DNA of 64,000 nucleotides from NCBI RefSeq assembly GCF_022345965.1, contig NZ_JAKRMU010000008.1, positions 1 to 64,000 of the forward strand, written 5' to 3'. This DNA is from Corynebacterium sp. ACRQK (lineage in GTDB: Bacteria > Actinomycetota > Actinomycetes > Mycobacteriales > Mycobacteriaceae). A program made the position numbers and the translations under genes. Under the pieces are notes generated by a model. The model saw only the letters and a program-made list of their open reading frames with translations, was not told the DNA's origin and ran no database searches. Positions 16,005 through 25,581 of this stretch are shown piece after piece; position 1 is the first letter of the stretch; every line of letters begins with the position of its first letter.

Positions 16005-18971
16005 ATGTCTTCTGCAGCTACTCGCCGTAATTCAGCCCCCTTCGTTCAGCGCCACATCGGCCCGAACCAGGCCGATACCCAGGAGATCCTCGAATACCTG
16101 GGCTACGAATCTTCCGTCGCGCTGGCCGACGATGCCCTCCCGAAGTCCATCCGCCAGGCCGGCCCGATCGGCCTGCCGGAGGCGCTGGATGAGGCGGATA
16201 CCCTGGCCGCCCTGCGTGCTTACGCTGACAAGAACGTGCAGAAGCAGCAGCTGATCGGCAATGGCTACTTCGACACGATCACCCCGGCCGTGATCCGCCG
16301 CAACGTGGTGGAGAATCCGGGCTGGTACACCGCCTACACCCCCTACCAGCCGGAGATCTCTCAGGGCCGCCTTGAGGCTCTGCTGAACTTCCAGACGATG
16401 GTGCAGGACCTGACCGGCCTGCCGGTGGCTGGCGCTTCTCTGCTGGACGAGGCCACCGCCGTGGCCGAGGCCGTGCAGCTGATGGCTCGCGGCAATGCGA
16501 AGGCCGCCAAGAAGGGCGGCGTGGTGCTGCTGGATTCCTCCCTGCACCAGCAGTCCATCACCGTGACCCTGGCTCGCGCTGAGGCTGCGGGCATCCCGGT
16601 GGAGGTCGTGGACCTGGACGGCGAGGACGGCGCCGGCGAGAGCGCTGCCGCCGCTTTCGAGGGGTGCGAGAACCTCGTCGGCGTGGTGCTTTCCAACCCC
16701 GGCTCTACCGGTCGCATGCGCGACCTGTCCAGCCTGATCTCCGCGGCGAAGGAGACCGGCGCGCTGGTGACGGTTGACTGTGACCTGCTGGCTCAGGTTC
16801 TGGTGACCTCCCCGGGCTCCCAGGGCGCGGACATCGCCGTCGGCTCCGCCCAGCGCTTCGGCGTGCCGCTGTTCTTCGGTGGCCCGCACGCGGGCTTTAT
16901 CTCCTGCACCGAAGCTCTGCAGCGTAAGCTGCCGGGCCGCATCGTGGGTGTATCCGTGGATGCCGAGGGCACCCCGGCTTACCGCCTGGCTCTGCAGACC
17001 CGTGAGCAGCACATTCGCCGCGATAAGGCCACCAGTAACATCTGTACTGCTCAGGCTCTGCTGGCCGTCGTCGCCGGTTTCTACGCGGTCTGGCACGGTC
17101 CGGCCGGCCTGCGCGCCATCGCCGAGGGTGTGCACGCCCGCGCGACTGCCCTGGCCGTTGCCCTGACTGAGGCTGGCCTGACGCTGGCGCACGATACCTT
17201 CTTCGATACCGTCACCGTTGACGTGTCTGATTCTTCTCTTGGGGACGCCCCCACGGCTCTGCGCGCTGCAGCCGAGGCAGGCTACAACCTGCGCCAGGTT
17301 AACGATTCCTTCGTCGGCATCTCTGTCGGCGAGTCCACCACGGATGAGGACATCGCTAAGCTGATCGAGGTGCTGGGTTCCCGCACCGGCGGGGTCAACT
17401 CCGCGGGCTTCGACGTCACCGCCGGCCCGCTGGGCGAGGCCGGCGTGCTGCGCTCGGAGGACGAGGAGATCCTGACCCACCCGATCTTCACCGCCATCAC
17501 CTCCGAAACCCAGATGATGCGCTACATGCGCAAGCTGGCCGACCGCGACCTGGCGCTGGATCGCACGATGATCCCTCTGGGTTCCTGCACCATGAAGCTG
17601 AACGCGGCTTCCTCCATGGAGCCGATCACCTGGCCGGGCTTTGCTGGAATCCACCCGCACGCCCCGGCCGAGCAGGCGCAGGGCTGGCTGGAGCTCATCG
17701 AGGACCTTGAGGAGCGCCTGGCAAAGATCACCGGCTATGCCAAGGTTTCTGTCCAGCCGAACGCGGGCTCCCAGGGTGAGTTCGCCGGACTGCTGGCGAT
17801 CCACCGCTACCACCAGTCCCGTGGTGACGACCAGCGCGACATCGTGCTGATCCCGGCCTCCGCGCACGGCACCAACGCTGCTTCTGCAGCACTGGCGGGC
17901 CTGAAGGTCGTGGCCGTGAAGAACGCCGAGGACGGCTCCATCGACGTGCCGGACTTGGAGGCCAAGCTGGAGAAGTACGGCGAGCAGACCGCCGCCATCA
18001 TGTTGACCTACCCCTCCACCCACGGTGTGTTCGAGGAGCAGGTACGCGACGTCTGCCAGAAGGTTCACGACGCTGGCGGCCAGGTGTACGTCGACGGCGC
18101 TAACCTGAACGCCCTGGTCGGCCTGGCCCAGCCGGGCGAGTTCGGCGGCGACGTTTCCCACCTGAACCTGCACAAGACCTTCACCATCCCGCACGGTGGT
18201 GGCGGCCCGGGTGTGGGCCCGGTGTGCGTGGCAGAGCACCTGATCCCGTTCCTGCCCACCGACCCGAACGCCGACGTCGTCGCGGGCGATGCTGCACTGC
18301 AGACCGGCCAGCCGGTCTCCGGCGCACAGTACGGCTCCGCTGGCGTGCTGCCGATCACCTGGTCCTACATCGCCCAGATGGGTGACGAGGGCCTGACCGA
18401 GGCCTCCCGTATGGCCCTGGTGAACGCCAACTACGTTTCCCGCAAGCTGGAGGACTACTTCCCGACGCTGTACAAGGGCGACACCGGCCTGGTGGCTCAC
18501 GAGTGCATCCTGGACCTGCGCGAGCTGACGAAGGCCTCCGGTATCACCGCCGAGGACGTCTCCAAGCGCCTGATGGACTTCGGCTTCCACGCCCCGACCC
18601 TGGCCTTCCCGGTCGCCGGCACCCTGATGATGGAGCCCACCGAGTCGGAGGACAAGGAAGAGCTGGACCGCTTCATCGAAGCGATGATCACCATCCACGG
18701 GGAGATTCAGGAAGTTATCGACGGCAAGGTCACCGCCGAGCAGTCCGTTCTGCGCCACGCGCCGTTTACCGCCTATTCTGTTGTGCGGGACGACTTTGAG
18801 GAAGCTGTATCCGGTGGTCACTTCAGCCGTGCCAAGGCCGCATACCCGGTGGCCAGCCTGCGACACACCAAGTACTTCACCCCCGTGCGTCGTATCGACA
18901 ACGCCTATGGCGACCGCAATCTCGTGTGCACCTGCCCGCCCCTGGAAGATTTCGCGATTAACGAGGACTAG
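16005..18971 (+). CDS. gcvP: Glycine dehydrogenase (decarboxylating), P-protein
   Basis: 988 residues from the ATG at 16005; a GTG at 15972 would add 11 residues, and neither has an ideal ribosome-binding site. It is the single-chain P-protein, with N-terminal and C-terminal halves both present. The PLP lysine lies in LNLHKTFTIPHGGGGPG (about residue 720), with PLGSCTMKLN and PNAGSQGEFAGLL upstream. It decarboxylates glycine and loads the aminomethyl group on GcvH. It lies directly behind a tandem glycine riboswitch, so it should be induced by glycine, with gcvT 49 bp downstream. Confidence 0.97.
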   Translation: MSSAATRRNSAPFVQRHIGPNQADTQEILEYLGYESSVALADDALPKSIRQAGPIGLPEALDEADTLAALRAYADKNVQKQQLIGNGYFDTITPAVIRRNVVENPGWYTAYTPYQPEISQGRLEALLNFQTMVQDLTGLPVAGASLLDEATAVAEAVQLMARGNAKAAKKGGVVLLDSSLHQQSITVTLARAEAAGIPVEVVDLDGEDGAGESAAAAFEGCENLVGVVLSNPGSTGRMRDLSSLISAAKETGALVTVDCDLLAQVLVTSPGSQGADIAVGSAQRFGVPLFFGGPHAGFISCTEALQRKLPGRIVGVSVDAEGTPAYRLALQTREQHIRRDKATSNICTAQALLAVVAGFYAVWHGPAGLRAIAEGVHARATALAVALTEAGLTLAHDTFFDTVTVDVSDSSLGDAPTALRAAAEAGYNLRQVNDSFVGISVGESTTDEDIAKLIEVLGSRTGGVNSAGFDVTAGPLGEAGVLRSEDEEILTHPIFTAITSETQMMRYMRKLADRDLALDRTMIPLGSCTMKLNAASSMEPITWPGFAGIHPHAPAEQAQGWLELIEDLEERLAKITGYAKVSVQPNAGSQGEFAGLLAIHRYHQSRGDDQRDIVLIPASAHGTNAASAALAGLKVVAVKNAEDGSIDVPDLEAKLEKYGEQTAAIMLTYPSTHGVFEEQVRDVCQKVHDAGGQVYVDGANLNALVGLAQPGEFGGDVSHLNLHKTFTIPHGGGGPGVGPVCVAEHLIPFLPTDPNADVVAGDAALQTGQPVSGAQYGSAGVLPITWSYIAQMGDEGLTEASRMALVNANYVSRKLEDYFPTLYKGDTGLVAHECILDLRELTKASGITAEDVSKRLMDFGFHAPTLAFPVAGTLMMEPTESEDKEELDRFIEAMITIHGEIQEVIDGKVTAEQSVLRHAPFTAYSVVRDDFEEAVSGGHFSRAKAAYPVASLRHTKYFTPVRRIDNAYGDRNLVCTCPPLEDFAINED

Positions 18972-19020
18972 GGTCCGCTGGGGCTAAAGGGCGTCACAAA
19001 GAGAAGAAGGAGAACAAGAC

Positions 19021-20190
19021 ATGACCGAACTAAAGAAGACCGCGCTGCACCTGGTGCACGAGAAGCTGGGCGCGCGATTTACCGACTTCGGCGGCTGGGA
19101 CATGCCTCTGAAGTACAGCAGTGAGCTGGACGAGCACCACGCTGTACGCAACGCCGTGGGCGTATTCGACCTCTCCCACATGGGTGAGGTTCGCGTAACC
19201 GGGCCGCAGGCGGCGGAGTTCCTGGACCACGCGCTGATTTCCAAGCTGTCGGCCGTGAAGATCGGCAAGGCGAAGTACTCGATGATCTGCACCGAATCCG
19301 GTGGCATCATCGACGACCTGATCACCTACCGCCTGGGCGAAAACGAGTTCCTGATCGTGCCGAACGCGGGCAACGTGGACAACGTGGTTTCTGCGCTGCA
19401 GGGGCGCACCGAGGGCTTCGACGTGGAGGTTAACAACGAGTCCGATGCGACCTCCATGATCGCCGTGCAGGGTCCGAAGGCCGCGCAGGCGATGCTGGAG
19501 ATCGTGGAGAACGTGGTGGACGCACCCGAGGCATCCGGCGCGGGCGAGACCGTTGCCGAGGCTATCGAGGGGCTGGGCTACTACGCTGCATTCAGCGGTG
19601 TTGCCGCAGGTCAGCCCGTGCTGGTGGCCCGCACCGGCTACACCGGCGAGGATGGTTTCGAGCTGATCGTGGCTAACGACGGCGCGGAGATCGTGTGGGC
19701 CAAGGCCATGGACCAGGCCGCGCAGCTGGGTGGCCTGCCGTGTGGCCTGGCCTGCCGCGACACCCTGCGCCTGGAGGCAGGCATGCCGCTGTACGGCAAC
19801 GAACTATCGCTGAAGCTCACCCCGGTCGACGCTGGTCTGGGCATTCTTGCGGCGACGAAGTCGAAGGACTCTTTCGTTGGTCGTGACGCCATCGTTTCCG
19901 CCAAGGAAAAGGGCACCCAGCAGGTGCTTGTCGGGCTGGCCGGCGAAGGCCGTCGCGCTGCCCGTGGGGGATACGAGGTGTTCGCAGGAGAGAGCGAGAA
20001 GGCCATCGGTGCCGTGACCTCCGGTGCGCTGTCGCCGACGTTGGGCCACCCGGTGGCACTGGCGTACGTCGCGAAGTCCGCCGTTTCCTCCGGTGCGGCC
20101 GCCGAGGGTGCGACCGTGGAGGTAGACATCCGCGGCAAGCGCTTCGAATACAAGGTCGTAGCGCTGCCCTTTTACTCCCGCGAGAAATAA
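19021..20190 (+). CDS. gcvT: Aminomethyltransferase, T-protein
   Basis: 389 residues. The N-terminal FGGWDMPLKYSSELDEHHAVRNAVGVFDLSHMGE, the folate-site RTGYTGEDGFEL, and GLACRDTLRLEAGMPLYGNEL are standard GcvT landmarks. It transfers the methylene group from GcvH to tetrahydrofolate and releases ammonia. GAAGGAGAA precedes the ATG with good spacing. Same transcript as gcvP (49-bp gap). A strong hairpin follows the stop. The next glycine-cleavage gene, gcvH, is 1.9 kb further on. Confidence 0.97.
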   Translation: MTELKKTALHLVHEKLGARFTDFGGWDMPLKYSSELDEHHAVRNAVGVFDLSHMGEVRVTGPQAAEFLDHALISKLSAVKIGKAKYSMICTESGGIIDDLITYRLGENEFLIVPNAGNVDNVVSALQGRTEGFDVEVNNESDATSMIAVQGPKAAQAMLEIVENVVDAPEASGAGETVAEAIEGLGYYAAFSGVAAGQPVLVARTGYTGEDGFELIVANDGAEIVWAKAMDQAAQLGGLPCGLACRDTLRLEAGMPLYGNELSLKLTPVDAGLGILAATKSKDSFVGRDAIVSAKEKGTQQVLVGLAGEGRRAARGGYEVFAGESEKAIGAVTSGALSPTLGHPVALAYVAKSAVSSGAAAEGATVEVDIRGKRFEYKVVALPFYSREK

Positions 20191-20224
20191 CAGCCAGCGT
20201 CTCGAGCAATGGTGCTTCGCACAT

Positions 20225-20252
20225 CTGAAGCAGCCAGCGCCGGCAGCTTCAG
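20225..20252 (+). terminator. Hairpin after gcvT
   Basis: CTGAAGC and GCTTCAG arms (20225-20231, 20246-20252) extend inward as GCC/GGC after an A-A mismatch. No T tract follows, so termination is uncertain. Confidence 0.4.
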
Positions 20253-20312
20253 GTGACCGCTGCGGATCGTGGGGCAGCGCGGAGGACGGTGGGCTTTCCC
20301 AACCCGGCTTCT

Positions 20313-20723
20313 TTAGACGGTGCCGGACTCTTCAGCGTCGTAGCGTTGCTGGGCAGTTTCGATAGCGCCCATGTTGTTTTCTGCCCAGGAACGCAAGGCC
20401 ATGATGGGGGTTACCAATGACTCACCAAGGGGAGTGAGACGGTAATCCACCCGTGGGGGAATGGAAGCGGTGACTTCTCGCAGAGCAAGTCCATCGCGTT
20501 CGAGGTTGCGCAGAGTTTGCGTCAGCATCTTCTCGCTGATCCCCGCGATCTCTTCCCTGATCTGGGAATACCGTAAAGTGCGACCGCTCAAGGTGGTGAG
20601 CACGAGAGTCACCCATTTACTGCCGATCGTGTCCAAAAGTTTACGGCTGGGGCAGTCTTTCATGAATACGTTGTATTCAATTTTGCGGTTTTTTCGGCGC
20701 TGAGAAGCACTCTGGGTGGCCAT
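20313..20723 (-). CDS. HxlR-family (YodB/QorR-like) redox regulator
   Basis: 136 residues, one HxlR winged helix-turn-helix domain (CPSRKLLDTIGSKWVTLVLTTLSGRTLRYSQIREEIAGISEKMLTQTLRNLERDGL). Cys24, just before the helix in MKDCPSRK, is at the position of the redox-sensing Cys in YodB, HypR and QorR proteins. GGAGGA lies 6 nt before the ATG. It is divergent from a quinone-reductase-type gene, with the palindrome GTAAGTACTTAC between them. The likely role is repression of that reductase, relieved by quinones or electrophiles. Confidence 0.85.
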   Translation of the reverse strand: MATQSASQRRKNRKIEYNVFMKDCPSRKLLDTIGSKWVTLVLTTLSGRTLRYSQIREEIAGISEKMLTQTLRNLERDGLALREVTASIPPRVDYRLTPLGESLVTPIMALRSWAENNMGAIETAQQRYDAEESGTV

Positions 20724-20807
20724 TGGGGGATCCTCCGGAGATTCTCTTCAGACCATTTGAGTGGCGTGAACAGGAAACTTACTAGCGGGTGCGAACCCGA
20801 CTTTGAA

Positions 20808-20819
20808 GTAAGTACTTAC
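20808..20819. promoter_or_regulatory. Palindrome GTAAGTACTTAC, likely HxlR operator
   Basis: A perfect 12-bp palindrome between the divergent HxlR and reductase genes, with another ACTTAC half-site about 35 bp away (20777-20782). YodB/QorR-type regulators bind TACT/AGTA-containing palindromes of this kind. Confidence 0.65.
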
Positions 20820-20964
20820 CAGAAGAGAGTAGCAATATTATGGTGAGTTTGTCCATCGCGAAGAATTCCGAATTTAGAGGCCGGTTTCGGTTTTCGAGAT
20901 GGCGTGTGCCGATTCGTGTGCGCACGTGGCATATGTACACCCCGCTATAGAAAGGACCTTCCCC

Positions 20965-21876
20965 ATGAAGGCAATCATCTCCGTCCCAAACACCCCTGAA
21001 CCACAGCTGGTCGACCGTGATATTCCACGCCCTGCACAGGGCGAGCTACTCGTTCAAGTTTTCGCCTCCACCGTCAATCCTGTCGATGCGTTGTCCCCAT
21101 CTGCAGACGGCAGGGCAGCATTTGGTCTTCAGAGTGATTTCGGATTGGGCTGGGAATTTTCCGGAGTAGTTGCCGAGTCCACGCACCCTTCGATCCTCCC
21201 GGGTGTCAAAGTCATCGGCTTAACTCCGACTATTGGTAACCCGCTGGCTGCGCATTCCCAGTACATCAACGTCAATGCGGACCAGCTAGCCCTGATGCCG
21301 GACAACATTTCTTTCGTCGACGCAGCAACGATCCCACTCAATGGCCTCACGGCTTTGCAGTTTTTGGAATTGCTGGATGAGCCAGCAGGCCGGGATCTCC
21401 TCATCACCGGTGCAGCGGGCGCCGTTGGAGGTTACGCTCTCGAGCTGGCTAAGGCCTCGGGAAAGTGGGATCGCGTTTACGGCCTAGCTAGGGAAGACGA
21501 CCGTCAGTTTGTGGAAAAGCGCGGCGCGCACCTTGTCACTTCTCTCGAGCGCCTCATCAGTAGTGGCTTTCAGGTAGGTGCGGTGCTCGATGCTGCCACT
21601 ATCCCCGATGTGGTCCTGCCGGCTATTTCGGATAACGGCAACTACGTCGGCGTGCTACCTGCTTTCCCGGTGGATGCGCCGCGTGCAATCACTTCGCGAT
21701 CCGTCCACGTCCACTCTGACCCCGATGCGCTCGCGCATCTGGTGGACCTCGTTAACGACGGGGCATTGATTCCACGCGTGGATCGTACCTACGACGCTGA
21801 ACTGGAATACCTACGGGCATGGGAGCGACTGGCAACTCCAGGTATCCGTGGCCGCCAGGTGCTCGTGTGGAAGTAA
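20965..21876 (+). CDS. NADPH:quinone reductase-type medium-chain oxidoreductase
   Basis: 303 residues of the zinc-free MDR family: an N-terminal GroES-like domain (STVNPVDALS, GLGWEFSGVV) and a Rossmann domain with ITGAAGAVGGYALELAKA. No catalytic zinc ligands are visible, in line with quinone oxidoreductases. Starts at 20965 with AAAGGA upstream; an in-frame extension to 20899 lacks a ribosome-binding site. Divergent from an HxlR regulator with a candidate sensor Cys, so it is probably induced by quinones or reactive aldehydes and detoxifies them. The pair separates gcvPT from gcvH. Confidence 0.85.
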   Translation: MKAIISVPNTPEPQLVDRDIPRPAQGELLVQVFASTVNPVDALSPSADGRAAFGLQSDFGLGWEFSGVVAESTHPSILPGVKVIGLTPTIGNPLAAHSQYINVNADQLALMPDNISFVDAATIPLNGLTALQFLELLDEPAGRDLLITGAAGAVGGYALELAKASGKWDRVYGLAREDDRQFVEKRGAHLVTSLERLISSGFQVGAVLDAATIPDVVLPAISDNGNYVGVLPAFPVDAPRAITSRSVHVHSDPDALAHLVDLVNDGALIPRVDRTYDAELEYLRAWERLATPGIRGRQVLVWK

Positions 21877-22073
21877 CTACTCAGGCACGGGTGCAAGAAC
21901 TATTGTGGCATTGTCACCTGAGAGTGGCTTAGGACTCGCGTCATTCGTGTAAGGTACCCAGGTGAGTCAAAAGTTTTTCTGACTAGGCGCTCGGCCGTCG
22001 CGGCTGGCCTCTGAACAGCGAATTCAACCGAGTGCCCACCTGCGAAGCTAACAACGCTAAGGAGCTAACACAC

Positions 22074-22457
22074 ATGTCTGCACTGCCAACCGATTTCCTG
22101 TACTCCGAGGAGCACGAGTGGGTTAACACCTCCGCCGTCGTGGAAGGCGAGACCGTGCGCGTGGGCATTACCCACATCGCTGCTGAGGCGCTGGGCGATA
22201 TCGTGTTCGTCGAGCTGCCGGAGGTTGGCTCCGAGGTCGAGGCTGGAGAGGCTTTCGGCGAGGTTGAGTCCACCAAGTCCGTTTCCGACATCTACGCACC
22301 GGTTTCCGGCGAGATCGTGGCTGTGAACGAGGCGCTGGAGGACAACGCTGGCCTGATTAACGAGGACCCCTACGGCGAGGGCTGGCTGTACGAGGTCAAG
22401 GTGACCGAGGCTGGCGAGCTGATGGAGGCTGAGGCTTACCAGGCGGCTAACGAGTAA
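22074..22457 (+). CDS. gcvH: Glycine cleavage H-protein
   Basis: 127 residues. The lipoyl Lys68 sits in [18 protein letters not shown], and [20 protein letters not shown] is the conserved start of the fold. It shuttles the aminomethyl group between P, T and L proteins. AAGGAG lies 10 nt before the ATG. Separated from gcvPT by the HxlR/quinone-reductase pair, so it needs its own promoter or a long read-through; I saw no second glycine riboswitch before it. The next gene starts 11 bp after its stop. Confidence 0.97.
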   Translation: MSALPTDFLYSEEHEWVNTSAVVEGETVRVGITHIAAEALGDIVFVELPEVGSEVEAGEAFGEVESTKSVSDIYAPVSGEIVAVNEALEDNAGLINEDPYGEGWLYEVKVTEAGELMEAEAYQAANE

Positions 22458-22468
22458 AACAAGACCCT

Positions 22469-24298
22469 ATGGTCGGTTCCATGTTCGCGTTAATTCTCGG
22501 CTTGGCCCTGTTGGGCCTCGCCGTGTGGTTACTGCTGCGCGCAAAGAATAACGACGCAGCCGGTGGCACCGACGGGTATGACGGGGGGAATTCATACGGG
22601 GACGCGGGTTGGTCCCCGGATGAGGACTATGAGTGGTCCGAGCTGGAGGGGGCTGAGAGTGATCTGGGGGACGACCCGGAGGGCGACTTCGAAGGCGACT
22701 CTGAGGGCGACGAATGGCCCGCGGAGGAAAGCGGCGAGTGGACCGAAGCGGATGACGAAGAATGGTCCGCAGCATGGGACGGCCCACAGTTCGATTCGTG
22801 GTCCGGGGACGAAGACGACCCAGGCGAATATACCGTCGAATACCCGGTAGAAGATGCGGACGATGATCTAGACGAGAGCTCCGCTGAGGGCTGGGCAGAG
22901 GAACCGTCGGAGGATCGGTCCGAAGCTGAGACTGCAGAAGAGGAAGGCGCCGTTTCCCCCGCGCCCACGCCTGCGTCCGGGCCCGCGTCAGCAATGGCGG
23001 CTTTCGGTTTTCCCCGGAGGCGGCGTCGCCAATGGGCGACCGACAACGGCTTCGAGTACACGAAGGAAGACGGCGAAGTCGCGCGCGATTGGCCCATCGC
23101 TCTCCTGGGGGATCAGCGACGCGGAGTACCGACCCTGCGTGAGGTTGTCAGCGGCTTCGTCGACGGGCACCAGGTACACATCGGCGACGTTGGATCGTCC
23201 ACGCTGTTGGCCATGCGCCGGGCGGAAGCATCACCAGTTCAGGTGCTGTATTCCGCTGATGGTGCGCAGCCCGCTGGCATGCGCCGCACCGACCTGTTGG
23301 ACCAGCCCCCGTTCGCCGCATACACCACCGACGTCCGCGCGCTGGACCGCATGTTGGACGCCCGCGTGGAGGACTCTCTAGCCGCACTGTCTCAGGTCGC
23401 TCGCGACGTGGCGTGGGGGCAGAACTGGACGGTCGTGCGGATTTCCCGCAAGCTCGATTTCCATGTGTGGCAGGAGATCCTGCCGCGGCTGCGCTCCCTG
23501 GTGGACGCCGCGATGGTGCTGCCCCCGGCGCAGACCAGCGCGCCGCTGGAGATGCTGTCTGCCGACCAGTTGCGTCCCCTGCCGGGCGGTCCGCTGCAGG
23601 TGAACACCGCCGACCCGGTGAACCAGGAGGAGATCGAGGAACAGGCCGCCGAGACCTCCTCCCGCCGCGCGGCACACTTGCGGGCCGTGCCCGACGGCAC
23701 TGCGGATGACGCTGAGGATGCCGCTGCGGTTGGCGCTGCCGATACTAGCGCCGAAGGTGGCGACGCCACCGCCTCCGCCGCAGATTCCAACTTCACGCAA
23801 GACAGCACTGCCCGCACCGAAGAAGCCGCCGCGCATGCGGAAGTGCCGAACCCGGAGCGGCCCGACATCACCCGCCCCGCCGAGCCGGTGACCTTCCCCT
23901 CCCGTACGCACACCCGCTGGGAAGGCGGAGACCCGGACAGCTTCGACAGCTTCGCCGTGGGCGACTACGACGACCCCGCGGAGGATGACGACCTCCACGC
24001 GGGGCGGCGACGCCGCCGCGACGGAGGCATCCCGCGCCTGGGCGAAGACCCCGAGCACATGAGCTCGCACAACTCGCAATACGCGCAGGTCATCCGCGTC
24101 GAGGCGGAAGAGGCCACCATCTTCGAGGAGTTCGAGGAGACTAAGTCCACTGAAGTGCGCCTGTCTCCAGTGACGCAGCGTCGGCGGAGCGGTGGGCGTC
24201 ATCGCGCGCCAGAGGCACGCCACGCCCGCCCCGAACCCATCGAACCGATCGAGTACGAAACCGTCGACGGCGAGGTCGTCGAAGACGACCAGCAGTAA
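22469..24298 (+). CDS. Membrane-anchored acidic protein of unknown function
   Basis: 609 residues. Residues about 5-23 are one transmembrane helix (MFALILGLALLGLAVWLLL). Then comes a very acidic, Gly/Ser/Trp-rich stretch (about 30-165), a globular core (about 170-385, starting FGFPRRRRRQWATDNGFEY), and a second charged, disordered C-terminal region (about 390-609). The core resembles a hypothetical actinobacterial domain that begins R-x-W-A-x-x-N-G-F/W; I cannot assign a function. It lies between gcvH (11 bp) and pyrE (47 bp), an operon-like spacing. Topology is probably N-terminal anchor with the bulk in the cytoplasm. Confidence 0.75.
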   Translation: MVGSMFALILGLALLGLAVWLLLRAKNNDAAGGTDGYDGGNSYGDAGWSPDEDYEWSELEGAESDLGDDPEGDFEGDSEGDEWPAEESGEWTEADDEEWSAAWDGPQFDSWSGDEDDPGEYTVEYPVEDADDDLDESSAEGWAEEPSEDRSEAETAEEEGAVSPAPTPASGPASAMAAFGFPRRRRRQWATDNGFEYTKEDGEVARDWPIALLGDQRRGVPTLREVVSGFVDGHQVHIGDVGSSTLLAMRRAEASPVQVLYSADGAQPAGMRRTDLLDQPPFAAYTTDVRALDRMLDARVEDSLAALSQVARDVAWGQNWTVVRISRKLDFHVWQEILPRLRSLVDAAMVLPPAQTSAPLEMLSADQLRPLPGGPLQVNTADPVNQEEIEEQAAETSSRRAAHLRAVPDGTADDAEDAAAVGAADTSAEGGDATASAADSNFTQDSTARTEEAAAHAEVPNPERPDITRPAEPVTFPSRTHTRWEGGDPDSFDSFAVGDYDDPAEDDDLHAGRRRRRDGGIPRLGEDPEHMSSHNSQYAQVIRVEAEEATIFEEFEETKSTEVRLSPVTQRRRSGGRHRAPEARHARPEPIEPIEYETVDGEVVEDDQQ

Positions 24299-24345
24299 GC
24301 CCCGCCGGGCACAGACAACGGCACAGACAAAAAGGAGCAACCGAA

Positions 24346-24888
24346 ATGATCGATGAAGCCAAGAAACAGCGCCTCGCCGAGCTCGTCAAGGAGCTGGCGG
24401 TAGTGCACGGGCGAGTGACCCTTTCCTCTGGCAAGGAGGCCGACTACTACGTCGACCTGCGTCGCGCGACCCTGCACCACGAGGCATCGCCGCTGATCGG
24501 CGAGCTGCTGCGCGAATTGACCGCCGACTGGGACTACGCGCACGTCGGCGGGCTGACTCTGGGCGCGGACCCGGTGGCGACGGCGATCATGCACGCGGAC
24601 GGTAACCCCATCGACGCCTTCGTCGTGCGCAAGGAAGCCAAGAAGCATGGCATGCAGCGCCGCATCGAAGGCCCGGATATTGAGGGCAAGCGGGTGCTGA
24701 TCGTCGAGGACACGACCACCACGGGCAACTCCCCGCTGACTGCTGTCGCCGCTGCCCGTGAGGCTGGCGCAACCGTCGTTGGCGTGGCCACCGTCGTGGA
24801 TCGCGCGACCGGCGCCAAGGATGTTATTGAGGCCGAGGGGGTCGAGTACCGCTCTCTGCTGGGCCTGTCCGACCTGGGGCTTTCCTAG
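24346..24888 (+). CDS. pyrE: Orotate phosphoribosyltransferase
   Basis: 180 residues. The PRPP-binding loop VLIVEDTTTTGNSPLTAV and the KKHGMQRRIEG flexible loop identify OPRT, which makes orotidine 5'-phosphate from orotate and PRPP in pyrimidine synthesis. AAAAGGAG precedes the ATG. It is followed at 9 bp by the SpoU-type methyltransferase gene, the order known from other corynebacteria. Confidence 0.95.
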   Translation: MIDEAKKQRLAELVKELAVVHGRVTLSSGKEADYYVDLRRATLHHEASPLIGELLRELTADWDYAHVGGLTLGADPVATAIMHADGNPIDAFVVRKEAKKHGMQRRIEGPDIEGKRVLIVEDTTTTGNSPLTAVAAAREAGATVVGVATVVDRATGAKDVIEAEGVEYRSLLGLSDLGLS

Positions 24889-24897
24889 GTATTTTTG

Positions 24898-25581
24898 ATG
24901 ACGCCCACTTCCCCCGAATCACACGATAAACCCGGACCGACGGAGTGGTTGGAGCATCCCCGAGGGGTGCGCAGCTGGGAAGAAGAACACCCAGACCAGC
25001 CCCGCCCGACGGATCCGCGCTTCGACCCCGAGCTGCTGGATGTCGGGGACACACGCAATGTGGTGGATGCCTACCGGTACTGGAAGCAGTCCGCGATCAT
25101 TGCGGATATTGATACCCGCCGGCATGCGGTGCACATCGCCATTGAAAACTTCGAAAACGACTCGAACATTGGCACCGTCGTGCGGACTGCGAACGCCTTC
25201 GCGGTGGATACCGTGCACATTGTTGGACGGCGGCGCTGGAACCGGCGCGGGGCGATGGTAACCGACCGCTACCAGCACTTACAGCATCATGCGACGGTGG
25301 GGGAGGTGCTGGAATTCGCCGCCCGGGAGGGGCTAGTTGTGGTGGCGGTGGATAACACCCCGGGGTGCGTGCCGCTGGAATCCGCGGAACTTCCGGAGCG
25401 GTGCTTGCTGCTGTTTGGCCAGGAAGGGCCGGGTGTGACCCAGGAGGCGCAAGATGCTGCGCGGATGACGGTTTCTATTGCTCAGTTTGGTTCGACGCGG
25501 TCCATTAACGCCGGAGTGGCGGCGGGGATTGCGATGCATGCGTGGATCCGCCAGCACGCGGACCTATCTGAGGCCTGGTAA
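24898..25581 (+). CDS. SpoU/TrmH-family RNA 2'-O-methyltransferase
   Basis: 227 residues of the SPOUT class. The three motifs are clear: NFENDSNIGTVVRTANAF (motif 1), LLLFGQEGPGVTQEA (motif 2) and GSTRSINAGVAAGIAMHAW (motif 3, SAM-binding knot). It should methylate a ribose in tRNA or rRNA; which one cannot be told from sequence. The N-terminus is Pro/Asp-rich. The ATG at 24898 lies 9 bp after pyrE; a TTG one codon earlier is possible. A GACGCC dispersed-motif copy overlaps the start. Confidence 0.9.
   Translation: MTPTSPESHDKPGPTEWLEHPRGVRSWEEEHPDQPRPTDPRFDPELLDVGDTRNVVDAYRYWKQSAIIADIDTRRHAVHIAIENFENDSNIGTVVRTANAFAVDTVHIVGRRRWNRRGAMVTDRYQHLQHHATVGEVLEFAAREGLVVVAVDNTPGCVPLESAELPERCLLLFGQEGPGVTQEAQDAARMTVSIAQFGSTRSINAGVAAGIAMHAWIRQHADLSEAW

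Noticed and set aside
16032..18866. A 944-residue open frame antisense to gcvP
   Set aside because: It is the mirror frame of a highly biased GC-rich gene; it has no ribosome-binding site, no recognisable domain, and gcvP is certain.
21877..22073. Second glycine riboswitch or GlxR site before gcvH
   Set aside because: ACTCAGG/CCTGAG can pair, but there is no GCCGAAGGAG-like core; TGTGG-N5-TCACC has the wrong spacing for GlxR.
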